In this document: piece after piece, positions 27,061 through 36,043 of the stretch
Layout of the letters: each line of letters opens with the position of its first letter
How positions within the stretch are numbered: position 1 is the first letter of the stretch
Origin: Clostridiales bacterium
Lineage (GTDB): Bacteria; Bacillota; Clostridia; Oscillospirales; Oscillospiraceae
Direction: 5' to 3'
Assembly (NCBI GenBank): GCA_004554585.1
Contig: SFLH01000003.1
Coordinates: 1 to 64,000, forward strand
Length of the DNA: 64,000 bases
Translations under genes and position numbers: made by a program
Notes under the pieces: generated by a model
What the model was told of the DNA's origin: nothing
Seen by the model: the letters and a program-made list of their open reading frames with translations, nothing else
Databases searched by the model: none

Positions 27061-27220
27061 TGGTCCCCACGGAAAAAGGCGACGAAAAGGCCGAAAGAAC
27101 AGTCCACCATAATTGTGGGATTTCACGCAAGTATTTTCCAGCGCAAAAAACTCCCTCCCGCTGGGGAAACCGAGGATGAAAAGAGGCGGCAGAAGGAGCG
27201 TCCCCGGCAAAACGGTGCAC

Positions 27221-27356
27221 AAAAAGAGATGGGGCCGAAAGATTTGGCCCCATCCGGGAGATCACTTGCTGTACTGTTCTTGGCCTTCTCCCTGTTTGCA
27301 TGCTGCACACCCTGCCAGAGGAAAAAAGAATCCCCCCGGCTGGGCCGAGGGGATTT
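27221..27356 (-). terminator. Two tandem terminators after the zinc-ribbon gene
   Basis: First, at 27322-27356, AATCCCCTCGGC / CCGGGGGGATT followed on the minus strand by CTTTTTT. Second, a perfect nine-base stem at 27228-27254 (GATGGGGCC / GGCCCCATC) followed by CTTTTTG. The rest of 27061-27376 holds no gene that I can support. Confidence 0.8.
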
Positions 27357-27376
27357 TGGAGGGCTGGCGAAGAGGG

Positions 27377-28084
27377 TCACAGGTGAAACCGCCGGCGTAC
27401 CTCTTCCCGCAGGGAGGGCATCCGCCGCACGATTATCAGAGGAATGGTGAGGATCAGACAGACGGCCAAGACGATGAGGGACCAGCTGGGGGACCAGTTC
27501 CCTCGAAAGAAGCGGTCTACGAAGCACTCTACCCCCATGGCAAAGACACCGATGGAACCGATGACAATGGCCATGGAGCTCAATGTACTCCGCTGCCGAC
27601 CGCCCATGGTCAGCCCCCAGAAAAGGAAGATGGCACCCAGCAGCAGGATGATGGGCAAGGCCAAGTGCCAATACCAGTCCCAGCCATCCAGATCTACGGC
27701 AATGAGGGAGACATAGATGGCGATGGCCAGGATGTCTGCCAAAAGCTGCAGGCGTAGGGTGTCTTTTTTGTGATGAAGCAGTGGAGGGACCAACCAGATC
27801 CACAACATAATTGCCGCCCCGATCACATACAGAGACCAAGTTCTCTCGGTGCGCAGGAAGAGGTTCAGAACTCCACAGCACGCGCCCACCGAGGCCAGCA
27901 CGGTGGACAGCAGAATGGCCACATGGCGCTTGGAGACGGGGGGCACTTCCTGGCGCTCGGTGGGGAAGGGCTTGGGGGAGTGGAGGTCCACCGGCTGATT
28001 GGGATTTTGCACCGGCGTGTGGCAGAGAGGACAAAAGGCAGCTGTGTCGTCCAGTTCCACGCCGCAGTTAACGCAGTATGACAT
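27377..28084 (-). CDS. Zinc-ribbon membrane protein (DUF6320-like)
   Basis: A 235-residue protein: an N-terminal zinc ribbon (CVNCGVELDDTAAFCPLC, residues 4-21), a short Pro-rich linker and six hydrophobic helices (about 55-225). Proteins of this layout, which I associate with DUF6320, are often encoded next to a condensation-fold acyltransferase in Clostridia, as here; the ORF behind this one in transcription order is a tandem terminator. The ATG at 28084 has GGGAGG eight bases upstream; the in-frame ATG at 28099 lies before that ribosome site. It may hold the acyltransferase at the membrane or move its lipid substrate; this is inference. Confidence 0.8.
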   Translation of the reverse strand: MSYCVNCGVELDDTAAFCPLCHTPVQNPNQPVDLHSPKPFPTERQEVPPVSKRHVAILLSTVLASVGACCGVLNLFLRTERTWSLYVIGAAIMLWIWLVPPLLHHKKDTLRLQLLADILAIAIYVSLIAVDLDGWDWYWHLALPIILLLGAIFLFWGLTMGGRQRSTLSSMAIVIGSIGVFAMGVECFVDRFFRGNWSPSWSLIVLAVCLILTIPLIIVRRMPSLREEVRRRFHL

Positions 28085-28105
28085 GGAAACACCTCCCAAA
28101 GCAGG

Positions 28106-29392
28106 TCATTTGGTGCGGTTGGACTCTACCCTCACGGGCAGACCCTCTTTGACCAAGTGGGTGAAGAATCGGCGCTCGGTCTCGCTGGAGACCCCGGTGC
28201 CGGCAAAGGTGATGGCCATGGTATTGCCATAGCTGATGGAGGCGCAGTGGGGAGAGGGCCGGGTGGCCTGCCCCAGCATTACCTCCATGCGCTGGATGTG
28301 AGGAGCCATCTCCGGGGGAACCGGGAAGGCGCCGGGATTGGTATAGGTGCCGGAATAGGGACGAACCCCCGCCATTTGATAGGAAAAGGCCAGCACAGGA
28401 TTCTTCAGCGGCAGGGGGATGATCTGCAGGAAACGGTTGCGGGTAAAGCGGACGTTGCCAGTAAACCGCGCCCGCATCTCCTGGCGGCTGGTGTGCAGAC
28501 GCATGTAGCTCTGCACCAGACGGATGATCTCCGGCAGGGTGTATTCCCCCAGGGTAGGATCAATGCACAGGCGCATGGTCAGGATGAAGTTGCGCAGGGT
28601 CTTAGAGGGAAACCAAGGCCGGAGATTGATGGGGATGGCCAGGGCCACCGGCTGGGGGTGGCGGAAGCGATGAGCGGCCTGGTTTTCCAGCAGACATTGG
28701 AGAAGCACAGCAGTGAGGTACTCGGTGATGGTGGCGTGGTAGCTTTTGGCCTTCTCCCGCAGCAAATCCACCGGGACCAGGCCCAGGGTGACGTTCAGGG
28801 TATAAAAGGGTTCGGGGGCACTGGTGTTGGGAAAGGCGGTCTTTTCCAGGGGAATCCGCAGCACCCGCTGGCCGGCGTAGCGGGCATAGGCGTCCTCCAT
28901 CTCCTCCCGCTCCGGTGGGGCGGACACATCCAGAATCCCTTCTCCGTTGGGAATGGGGTGCCCCAGCTCCCGCAGGTAGACCGCCAGCAGGGTACGCAAA
29001 AAAACCAAGGTCCCCGCGCCGTCGGAGACCGCGTGAAAGACCTCCAGAGAGATCCGCCGCTGGTAGTAAAAGATGCGGATGAGCCAGTCGTTGTCCTCGT
29101 GGAAGCGCACAGGCTGGCAGGGATTGGCCATGTCCGGCTTGACAAAGGGGCCGGGGCTGGGATTGGGCTCAAAATAGCACCAGAAGGCTCCCCGGCGAAT
29201 GCGGACACAGAAGCCGGGAAAGCGGGGCATAGTCTTGTCCACGGCGCGCTGCAGAGCTTCAGGGTCCACAGGATCTGTCATCAGGGCAGAGAACCGATAC
29301 ACCGCAGAATACCGTTCCCGCTGGATGGCCGAGTAGAGCACTCCCGCGTTGTCCAGGGGATACCAATTCTTCTTCACCTGTTTTCGCGGCAC
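28106..29392 (-). CDS. CoA-dependent acyltransferase of the condensation/alcohol-acetyltransferase fold
   Basis: A 428-residue protein with the catalytic HxxxDG motif (FHAVSDGAGT, His120, Asp124-Gly125) near the middle of the first half. This is the signature of the chloramphenicol-acetyltransferase-like fold found in alcohol acetyltransferases, PapA proteins and NRPS condensation domains. A second-half DFGWG-type motif is not clear. No carrier-protein genes are nearby, so a free CoA thioester is the more likely acyl donor. Starts with GTG at 29392 behind GGAGGAGGG; it is cotranscribed with the zinc-ribbon gene and faces an esterase gene. The acceptor is unknown. Confidence 0.83.
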   Translation of the reverse strand: MPRKQVKKNWYPLDNAGVLYSAIQRERYSAVYRFSALMTDPVDPEALQRAVDKTMPRFPGFCVRIRRGAFWCYFEPNPSPGPFVKPDMANPCQPVRFHEDNDWLIRIFYYQRRISLEVFHAVSDGAGTLVFLRTLLAVYLRELGHPIPNGEGILDVSAPPEREEMEDAYARYAGQRVLRIPLEKTAFPNTSAPEPFYTLNVTLGLVPVDLLREKAKSYHATITEYLTAVLLQCLLENQAAHRFRHPQPVALAIPINLRPWFPSKTLRNFILTMRLCIDPTLGEYTLPEIIRLVQSYMRLHTSRQEMRARFTGNVRFTRNRFLQIIPLPLKNPVLAFSYQMAGVRPYSGTYTNPGAFPVPPEMAPHIQRMEVMLGQATRPSPHCASISYGNTMAITFAGTGVSSETERRFFTHLVKEGLPVRVESNRTK

Positions 29393-29428
29393 AGCCAGGC
29401 CCTCCTCCCCGGTAAATTTTACAACTTC

Positions 29429-29457
29429 ATTTTAGCATAGGGGGGAGGAAACTACAA
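29429..29457 (-). promoter_or_regulatory. Promoter of the acyltransferase operon
   Basis: Minus-strand TTGTAG (29457-29452), 17 bases, TAAAAT (29434-29429) with a TGC extension. Confidence 0.7.
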
Positions 29458-29493
29458 GGGGAAGAAAGGGTTCCCTTTTCCGGGCAGGCATGC

Positions 29494-29499
29494 TATACT
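29494..29499 (+). promoter_or_regulatory. Extended -10 for the esterase gene
   Basis: TGCTATACT gives a TG-extended TATACT at 29494-29499; the -35 (TTCCCT at 29471) is poor. Confidence 0.5.
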
Positions 29500-29585
29500 G
29501 AACCTGTAACCGCGGGAAGCTGCCCGTGGGATACCTATATGTAAATTATAGCACGACAGCATAGCGGGAGAGAGGAGCGTTGGCC

Positions 29586-30548
29586 ATGACCCCGAAGAAA
29601 CTGTCCCTTCGGTATAAGCTGGGAGAGAAAAAAGAGGATGTGCTCCGGGACGACCATCGCCTGGCGCCTATGATGCGCGCCTTGAAAGCCATTCACTCTG
29701 TGGGCACCCCGGACTCGATGAATCCCGAGGATCTGGCCAAGCAGCGGGCGGCTCAGGAACTGCTGGGCCGGCTGGCCGCCCCCATGATTGTGCTGAAGAA
29801 ATGGGAGCCTTTCCGCCTGAAAGGGATGGCGGCCGCCTGGGTGCGCCCAGACTGGCCCCATGACAAGCGGCGCGTCATTCTCTATTGCCACGGAGGAGGA
29901 TATACCAGCGGGAATTTGGGCTATTCCCGGCCCCTGGCGTCAAAGCTGACCAACGTCACCGGCTGGGAGACCCTGTGCTTTGAGTACCGCCTGGCCCCGG
30001 AGAATCCTTTCCCGGCGGCGGTGGATGATGCCCGCAGGGCTTGGGACTACTTGATGTACCTGGGCTACGGCGCCCGGGACGTGGTGCTGGCGGGAGACTC
30101 CGCCGGCGGCAACCTGGCGCTGGTCCTGTGCCATCAGCTCAAGCAGGCCGGCCGCCAGCTGCCGGGCCGACTGGTTCTCATGTCCCCCTGGACCGACATG
30201 ACTGCCAGCGGCCTGTCCTATACCCAGCGGGCGGAACTGGACCCCACCATCACGCTTGATTATATCCATGCGGTGCGGAAGGTCTATGCCGGCGGGCAGG
30301 ACTTGGCCTCGCCGCTGCTCTCTCCGCTGTTTGGCGATTTTGCCGGCTTCCCGCCAACCCTCATTCAGGTGGGGAGCAATGAGATCCTCTTCTCGGACTC
30401 TCTGCGCCTGCGGGAGCGGATGACGGCGGCCAACGTCTACTGCCGTCTGGAAGAGTGGAGCGACATGTGGCATGTATTTCAAATGTTTCCCATTCGCAAG
30501 GCGGCCCAGGCTATGGACAGCGTGGGAGCTTTTCTCTTGGAACCATAA
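29586..30548 (+). CDS. Alpha/beta hydrolase, hormone-sensitive-lipase type esterase
   Basis: A 320-residue esterase/lipase. The oxyanion motif HGGG is at residues 102-105, the nucleophile Ser172 in GDSAGGN, a likely Asp in EILFSDSLRL and the His in DMWHVFQMF complete the triad. There is no signal peptide, so it acts inside the cell. The ATG at 29586 follows GAGGAG by nine bases; a TTG two codons earlier is less likely. It is divergent from the acyltransferase/zinc-ribbon genes. An acyltransferase paired with an esterase suggests turnover of the same ester, but no substrate can be named. Confidence 0.9.
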   Translation: MTPKKLSLRYKLGEKKEDVLRDDHRLAPMMRALKAIHSVGTPDSMNPEDLAKQRAAQELLGRLAAPMIVLKKWEPFRLKGMAAAWVRPDWPHDKRRVILYCHGGGYTSGNLGYSRPLASKLTNVTGWETLCFEYRLAPENPFPAAVDDARRAWDYLMYLGYGARDVVLAGDSAGGNLALVLCHQLKQAGRQLPGRLVLMSPWTDMTASGLSYTQRAELDPTITLDYIHAVRKVYAGGQDLASPLLSPLFGDFAGFPPTLIQVGSNEILFSDSLRLRERMTAANVYCRLEEWSDMWHVFQMFPIRKAAQAMDSVGAFLLEP

Positions 30549-30551
30549 GCA

Positions 30552-30584
30552 GGTCCCGGGCACATGGCGGCCCGGGACCTTTTT
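30552..30584 (+). terminator. Terminator of the esterase gene
   Basis: Ten-base stem GGTCCCGGGC (30552-30561) with GCCCGGGACC (30570-30579) and a run of five T. Confidence 0.9.
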
Positions 30585-30992
30585 GCTGTTCGTTTTAAAG
30601 AAAGTCTCAAAAGGGATAGTGCGCTGGAGAAATCTCCCCCTTGTAGCAGGCAGTGGAAGAGGTGAATTTCCTGTCATTTTGACGATTTTGCAGGGCAGGA
30701 TCCTGGAAAAAGAGGCTGACGGCCTGCAAAAGAGGGCGCGCGGGGCGGGAAAAGTCCCCCCAGACAGGGTGTGAATGAGTGAAAAGGAACCGTGGGGTGA
30801 TAAGGGGAACTTATCAAAAAGGGGAAAATCGAGGGGGCTGCACGAAAAAACCTCAAGATCTTCCGTAGTCCCGGGGAAACGTTGATAAGAAAAAGTGAAG
30901 CATTTGCCTACTTTTCAAAAGGGTTGAAAGCTTGTGCAGCATAGTGACAAAAAACTTGCACAAACGCCAAAATGAAGGAAAACTTTTCTCTC
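30585..30992. other. Gene-free stretch before the V-ATPase operon
   Basis: About 400 bases, more AT-rich than the genes around it, with purine-rich runs on the plus strand. No open frame with a ribosome site, no known RNA and no clear repeat was seen. Confidence 0.5.
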
Positions 30993-31021
30993 TTGCAATT
31001 ATGGTGTGGATATGGTAAATT
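30993..31021 (+). promoter_or_regulatory. Promoter of the V-ATPase operon
   Basis: TTGCAA (30993-30998), 17 bases, TAAATT (31016-31021), about 60 bases before the first gene. Confidence 0.65.
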
Positions 31022-31083
31022 GTTCATAATTTCAAAAAGATATTTTTTAACATGCGAAATAGGGAGAGAAAGGGGGTGGATCT

Positions 31084-31398
31084 ATGTCTCTGGAAGCAGT
31101 AAAAAAAGTGATTGAGGCGGAGCAACTCTCGGCAAAACAAAAGGAAGAGGGGGAGCGCGCAGCAAAATCCCTGATTGCGGAAGCGGAAAAGAAGGGAGCG
31201 GGCCTGATCGATGTGGCCCGTTGGGAAGCAGAAATGAAAGTAAAGAAGATGATGACGGAAGAGGAACAGGAAGATGCGAAAAACGGGAAAATCTTCCGTC
31301 GTGCCATCGCAAATTTGCAGGATGAGATCAAAGCCGAGGGACGGCAGCGTCTGGACCAGGCTGCGGAATGGATCGCAGGAAGGGTGGTGGAGTTCTAA
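31084..31398 (+). CDS. V-type ATPase stalk subunit G/H-like
   Basis: A 104-residue, highly charged helical protein (AEQLSAKQKEEGERAAKSL, AEAEKKGAGLIDVARWEAEM) typical of the G/H peripheral-stalk subunit, NtpF in Enterococcus hirae, which pairs with subunit E as a coiled coil and links the catalytic head to subunit I. Start ATG at 31084 behind AAAGGGGGTGG. It directly abuts the gene for subunit I and opens the operon, the usual position. Weakly conserved family; context supports the call. Confidence 0.85.
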   Translation: MSLEAVKKVIEAEQLSAKQKEEGERAAKSLIAEAEKKGAGLIDVARWEAEMKVKKMMTEEEQEDAKNGKIFRRAIANLQDEIKAEGRQRLDQAAEWIAGRVVEF

Positions 31399-33369
31399 AT
31401 GTCAATTGTCAAAATGAAGCGGCTGCGGCTGCTCTCCCTGGCGTCCCAGCGGGAAGAACTGCTGGCCCGCCTGCAGCACGCTGGCTGCGTGGAGGTGCTG
31501 GAGCCTGAGCAGGCCCTGACCGATCCGGAATGGACCGCGCTTCTCACCCGAGAGTCCACCTCTCTCCTGACGGTAAAGAGCCAGGCCACCGCCATTCGCG
31601 CCGCCCTGGACACCCTGAAGCGGTACGCACCGGAAAAGACCGGCTTGTTCATCCAGCGCCAGGCCATCCGGGAGAAAGATTTCTTCCGGCCGGAGGCCCT
31701 TGAGAAGGCCCTGGCCTTGGTGGAAGAGATCAATGAGCGCGCACGACAGATTTCCAAGCTCCACACCCGTGAGACCAACCTGCTTAACCAAAAGACCAGT
31801 CTGGAGCCCTGGGCCCCCCTGGATCTGCCCCTGGAAGTGCAGGAGACCGCTACCACGGTGGTCCAGCTGGGCACTTGTCCGGTCGGGGTGGATTTGGCGG
31901 AGACAGAACGCCAGCTGGCCGAGACCACAGAGCGGTCACAGCTAATGGAGATCTCTCGGGATAAGCATCAGCGCTATCTGCTGCTGGTTTGCTGGAAGGA
32001 AGAGTTTGAGGAGGCCATCAAGGTGCTCCGGGCTCGGGGCTACGGCGCAGCGCGGCTGAAGGGCCTGACCGGAACCCCCATGGAGAACATCCAGCGGATT
32101 GAAGAGGAGATCGTCCAGGTCCAGCAGGAGCGGGCGGACATCATTGAAAAGATTGCCGCCTGCCGGGATCAGCGCAAGAACCTGGAGATCTGTCAGGACC
32201 GCGTTGAGCAGGACCTGCAGAGAGAACAGGCCAGGGAAAAGCTCCTCACCGACGGAACGATGATTTTCCTGGAAGGTTGGGTGGCCCAGACGGGCCTACC
32301 CCGGCTGGAGGAGGGCCTGAAGGACCTGGCCTGTGCCTATGAGCTGGCAGACCCCACCCCGGAAGAGACCCCGCCCACGCTGCTGAAAAACCGCAAGTGG
32401 ATCTCCTGCATCAACATGGTCACGGAGATGTACTCCCTGCCGGTTTACCACGGCGGCATCGATCCCAACCCCTTGATCTTTGGGTTCTTCGTGCTGTTTT
32501 TCGGCATCATGTTTGCGGATATCGCCTACGGTTTGGTCCTCTTTGCCATCTCCTTTGCCATCACCAAAAAGTACCGGCCCAAGGGTACCTTGGGGTACAT
32601 GTTCCATCTGGGACAGTATCTGGGCCTTTCTACCGCCGTTTTCGGAGCGCTGACAGGCGGCCTGTGCGGAGACGCCATCTATCAGTTTACCAACGCGTTC
32701 TTCCCCGACCATGTCATCTCCCTGCCCGCCCTCATCAACCCCCTCCAGGACCCCATGACCATCATGGCCATCGCCCTGGGCCTTGGGGCGGTGCACATGC
32801 TCTTTGGCCAGTGCGTGCACATCTACATGGAGATCCGGGACGGTAGACCGCTGGAAGGGTTCCTGGACGTGGTACCTTGGTGGATCGTCTTTGCGGGCCT
32901 GGCCGTCGCCTACTTCAAGGGAACGGCCCTGGTGGTGGGCCTGGGCTTTTTGGCCCTGCTGCTCACCCAGGGACGGCACAAGAAAGGGATTCTGGGCAAA
33001 TTTTTCGGCGGCATTGCCAGTTGGTACGACATCACCAGCTGGCTGGGGGATATCCTCTCCTACTGCCGTCTGATGGCTCTGATGCTGGCCACGTCGGTCA
33101 TCTCCCAGGTGTTCAACATCCTGGCGACGCTGCCCGGCGAGGGCCTGCCGAAACCGGTAGGGATCCTGGTCTTCCTGGTGATCTTCCTGGTGGGCAACCT
33201 TTTCAACATGGGCATCAACATCATTGGTACTTACGTCCATGCGGCCCGTCTGCAGTACCTGGAGTTCTTCAGCAAGTTCTATAAGGAGGGCGGCGTGCCC
33301 TTCAAACCCCTGAAGTACCAGACCAAGTACGTGGACGTGACCACAGACAACGGGGAGGTGGTGGAATGA
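31399..33369 (+). CDS. ntpI: V-type ATPase subunit I (a)
   Basis: A 656-residue membrane stator subunit that provides the ion half-channels. The first 340 residues are cytoplasmic and rich in coiled coil; from about residue 345 there are seven to eight membrane helices, starting with the family segment SLPVYHGGIDPNPLIFGFFV and including the conserved Arg region SYCRLMALMLATSVISQVFN and the later NLFNMGINIIGTYVHAARLQ. The stop overlaps the start of the K-subunit gene (ATGA). Length and order are typical for bacterial V/A-ATPases. Confidence 0.95.
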   Translation: MSIVKMKRLRLLSLASQREELLARLQHAGCVEVLEPEQALTDPEWTALLTRESTSLLTVKSQATAIRAALDTLKRYAPEKTGLFIQRQAIREKDFFRPEALEKALALVEEINERARQISKLHTRETNLLNQKTSLEPWAPLDLPLEVQETATTVVQLGTCPVGVDLAETERQLAETTERSQLMEISRDKHQRYLLLVCWKEEFEEAIKVLRARGYGAARLKGLTGTPMENIQRIEEEIVQVQQERADIIEKIAACRDQRKNLEICQDRVEQDLQREQAREKLLTDGTMIFLEGWVAQTGLPRLEEGLKDLACAYELADPTPEETPPTLLKNRKWISCINMVTEMYSLPVYHGGIDPNPLIFGFFVLFFGIMFADIAYGLVLFAISFAITKKYRPKGTLGYMFHLGQYLGLSTAVFGALTGGLCGDAIYQFTNAFFPDHVISLPALINPLQDPMTIMAIALGLGAVHMLFGQCVHIYMEIRDGRPLEGFLDVVPWWIVFAGLAVAYFKGTALVVGLGFLALLLTQGRHKKGILGKFFGGIASWYDITSWLGDILSYCRLMALMLATSVISQVFNILATLPGEGLPKPVGILVFLVIFLVGNLFNMGINIIGTYVHAARLQYLEFFSKFYKEGGVPFKPLKYQTKYVDVTTDNGEVVE

Positions 33370-33869
33370 GCTTCTTCTCAATCTTCCAGTCCCTGCCCAT
33401 CAGCGGGCTGGCGGTGGCCCTGTTGGGGGCCTCCCTGGCAGTGGCCCTGCCTTGCTCGGGTTCCGCCACCGGTGTGGGCACCGTGGGCCGGGCGGGCGCC
33501 GGACTGCTCTCGGTAGACCCGGGGAAATTCTCTCGGGTGCTGGTGATGCAGATCCTGCCGGGGACCCAAGGCCTGTATGGCCTGGTGATCTGGTTCTTCG
33601 CCCTGACCAAGCTGGGGTTCTTCTCTGGCAGCGTGGCCCAGCCCACCCTTTCCCAGGGGTTGGAGTTCTTCGGCGCCTGCATGCCTGTGGCCATTGGCGG
33701 CCTGATCTTCGGCATTGTACAGGGGCGGATCTGCGCGGGGGGCGTTTCCCTCATCGCCAAAAAGCCCAACGACCTGAGCCGGTCCATTATCCTGGCCATC
33801 ATGATGGAGTTCTACGCCATCCTGGCCCTGCTGGCATCCTTCTTGATGCTCAATAGTTTTCAATTTTGA
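33366..33869 (+). CDS. ntpK: V-type ATPase rotor subunit K, first copy
   Basis: A 167-residue proteolipid with four helices in two hairpins, forming the membrane rotor ring. The sodium-binding residues of the E. hirae rotor are all present: Thr67 and Gln68 in PGTQGLYG, Gln119 in GIVQGR and the carrier Glu148 in MMEFYAIL. This indicates a Na+-translocating enzyme. A second, similar K gene follows at 33911. Overlaps the end of ntpI by four bases, so it is translationally coupled. Confidence 0.95.
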   Translation: MSFFSIFQSLPISGLAVALLGASLAVALPCSGSATGVGTVGRAGAGLLSVDPGKFSRVLVMQILPGTQGLYGLVIWFFALTKLGFFSGSVAQPTLSQGLEFFGACMPVAIGGLIFGIVQGRICAGGVSLIAKKPNDLSRSIILAIMMEFYAILALLASFLMLNSFQF

Positions 33870-33910
33870 CAGAGGCTGCGCCTCGTTGATATGAACAGGA
33901 GGAATCATTC

Positions 33911-34381
33911 ATGGAGACAATCGGAATCGCATTGGCATTTATCGGCGCGGCCCTGGCAGTGGGTCTGGCATGCTCGGGCTCTGCCCGCGGCGTAGGCAGT
34001 GTAGGCGAGGTGGGGGCCGGCGTGCTGGCCAACGACCCCGGCAAATTTTCTCAAATCCTGATCCTGCAGATCATCCCCGGCACCCAGGGCCTGTACGGCC
34101 TGGTGGCTTGGTTCTTCGCTCTGATGAAGCTGGGCTTCTTCTCCGGCGAGCTGCGTATGCTCACCGCCAGCGAGGGCCTCATGTTCCTGGCGGCCTGTCT
34201 GCCCATGGCCATCGGCGGCCTGCTCTCCGCCATCGCCCAGGGCCGCTGCGCCGCGGCAGGCGTATCCCTGGTGTCCAAGCGTTCGGAGGAGCTGTCTAAG
34301 GCCATCATCATGGCCATCATGGTGGAGTTCTACGCCATCCTGTGCCTGCTGGCCTCCTTCCTGATGCTCAACAGCCTGTAA
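33911..34381 (+). CDS. ntpK: V-type ATPase rotor subunit K, second copy
   Basis: A 156-residue paralogue of the preceding gene, with the same four-helix double hairpin and the same ion site: Thr58 and Gln59 in PGTQGLYG, Gln110 in AIAQGR and Glu139 in MVEFYAIL. The last two carry the same residue numbers as in E. hirae NtpK. It has its own strong AGGAGGAATC site before ATG 33911. The two copies differ mainly in the N-terminus and in the loop after helix 2 (GSVAQPTLSQG against GELRMLTASEG), so they may form a mixed ring. Confidence 0.95.
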   Translation: METIGIALAFIGAALAVGLACSGSARGVGSVGEVGAGVLANDPGKFSQILILQIIPGTQGLYGLVAWFFALMKLGFFSGELRMLTASEGLMFLAACLPMAIGGLLSAIAQGRCAAAGVSLVSKRSEELSKAIIMAIMVEFYAILCLLASFLMLNSL

Positions 34382-34411
34382 GAAACTCACAGCGGAAAGG
34401 AGAGCGTGGGA

Positions 34412-35014
34412 ATGAATGGGATCGAAAAAATCACAGACCGCATCACCCAAGACACCCAGGCGGAGATCCAGGCGCTGTTGACCCAGGCCCAGCAGCAGGC
34501 AGAACAGATTGTTGCAGACTGTCAGGCCGAGGCCGAACGGATTCGGACCGAGATCCTGGAAAAGGGTCAGCAGGAGCTGGCAGCCCACCGGGCCCGTCTG
34601 GAAAGTATGAATCAACTTGACGAGCGCAAAGCCGTCTTGGCGGCCAAGCAGGCCATGGTAGAGGAAGCCTTTGAGGCTGCCATCGTCCGCCTGTGTGCCC
34701 TGCCGGAAGAGGAGATGGTTCCTCTTCTGGCCCGGCTGGCCGCCGCCAATTCCCGCAGCGGGGACGAGGAGATCCTCCTCGCCCCGGCCCAGCGGGCGGC
34801 CTATGGACAGAAAGTGGTCGATCAGGCCAACCAGCTGCGCCAGGGCGGTCGCTTGACCTTGGGACCGGAAGATCCGGAGATCCAGGGCGGCTGCATCCTG
34901 CGCCAGGGGGCGGTGGACATCAACTGTACCTTTGCCATGCTCACCCGCCAGCGGCGGACAGAGCTGAGCGGAAAGGTAGCGGAGATCCTCTATCCCCCCA
35001 AACAGGGGCTGTGA
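34412..35014 (+). CDS. ntpE: V-type ATPase peripheral-stalk subunit E
   Basis: A 200-residue stalk subunit. The first 100 residues form a charged helix (ITQDTQAEIQALLTQAQQQA...), and the C-terminal globular half follows with VPLLARLAAANSRSGDEEIL and ending TELSGKVAEILYPP. It pairs with the G/H subunit encoded at the head of the operon. ATG 34412 follows AAGGAG; the GTG at 34406 would add two residues and is closer to the ribosome site than usual. Confidence 0.9.
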   Translation: MNGIEKITDRITQDTQAEIQALLTQAQQQAEQIVADCQAEAERIRTEILEKGQQELAAHRARLESMNQLDERKAVLAAKQAMVEEAFEAAIVRLCALPEEEMVPLLARLAAANSRSGDEEILLAPAQRAAYGQKVVDQANQLRQGGRLTLGPEDPEIQGGCILRQGAVDINCTFAMLTRQRRTELSGKVAEILYPPKQGL

Positions 35015-35038
35015 GGGCCCAGGAAAGGGGGGGAGACC

Positions 35039-36043
35039 ATGGATGAAAAACGACGTGACACCGATTATCTGTTTTTGACCACTCGCGTCCGGGCGCTGGA
35101 GTGCAGCCTTCTGGACAAGGGCAAGATGGACCAGATGCTGGAAGCCGCCACCCCAGAGGACGCCGCTCGGATCTTGACTGACTGCGGCTATCCCGAGCTG
35201 GAGGTCGTCAACGGGAAGACCGTGGGCGATCTGCTCAGCCGGGAGCGGGCGCGCACCCTCAACGATCTGGCAGAACTGGTCCCCGACCCCACGGTCCTGG
35301 CCGTCTTCCAGGTCCAATACGATTATCACAATGGGAAGGTCCTGCTCAAGAGCGAGGCCATGGGCATCCAGTCCGACCGGCTGCTCATGGATACCGGCCG
35401 AGTGGCGCCGGAGACGCTGGCCGCTGCCCTGCGGGGTGGTGAGACCACCACGGACCTGCCTCCGCTACTGGCCCAGGGCCTGCAGGAGGCTCGGCAGGTT
35501 CTCTCGGCCACCCGGGACCCCCAGCTGGGAGACTTTACCTTAGATCGGTACTACTTCCAGGAGCTACAGGAGATGGCCCGGCGCACCGGCTCCACCTTCC
35601 TGGCTGGCTACGTCCAGCGGCTCATCGATACGGCCAATCTGCGCACCGTGGTGCGTGTGCTGCGCATGGGCCGGGGAGGTGAGTTTCTGGAGGGCACCCT
35701 CTTCGAGGGGGGCACCATGGAAGCCGGCCGGCTTCTGGAAAGCGTCAACGCCAGCACCATGCTGGAGGAGCTGTATGCCTCCACCCCGCTGGAACAGGCA
35801 GCTGAGGCGGGCGCCGCCGCCGTCCGGGGCGAAGGCCTGACGTTGTTTGAGAAACTCTGCGACAACGCCGTCATCCACTACATCCAGGACGCTCGGTTTG
35901 TCTCCTTTGGCGAGGCGCCGGTGATTGCCTATCTGGCCGCCAAGGAGGCGGAGATTGTGGCAATTCGCATCATCATGACCGGCCGTCTGGCGGGACTACC
36001 CACCGACGTGATCCGAGAAAGGCTGCGTGAGGCTTATGTATAA
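35039..36043 (+). CDS. ntpC: V-type ATPase subunit C (d)
   Basis: A 334-residue helical, funnel-shaped subunit that couples the central rotor to the K ring. It shows the family features YLFLTTRVRALECSLL at the start, DYHNGKVLLKSEAMG near 100 and EAPVIAYLAAKEAEIVAIRIIMTGRLAGLP close to the end. Its last codons overlap the start of subunit F. A strong GGGGGGAG site precedes ATG 35039. Confidence 0.94.
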   Translation: MDEKRRDTDYLFLTTRVRALECSLLDKGKMDQMLEAATPEDAARILTDCGYPELEVVNGKTVGDLLSRERARTLNDLAELVPDPTVLAVFQVQYDYHNGKVLLKSEAMGIQSDRLLMDTGRVAPETLAAALRGGETTTDLPPLLAQGLQEARQVLSATRDPQLGDFTLDRYYFQELQEMARRTGSTFLAGYVQRLIDTANLRTVVRVLRMGRGGEFLEGTLFEGGTMEAGRLLESVNASTMLEELYASTPLEQAAEAGAAAVRGEGLTLFEKLCDNAVIHYIQDARFVSFGEAPVIAYLAAKEAEIVAIRIIMTGRLAGLPTDVIRERLREAYV

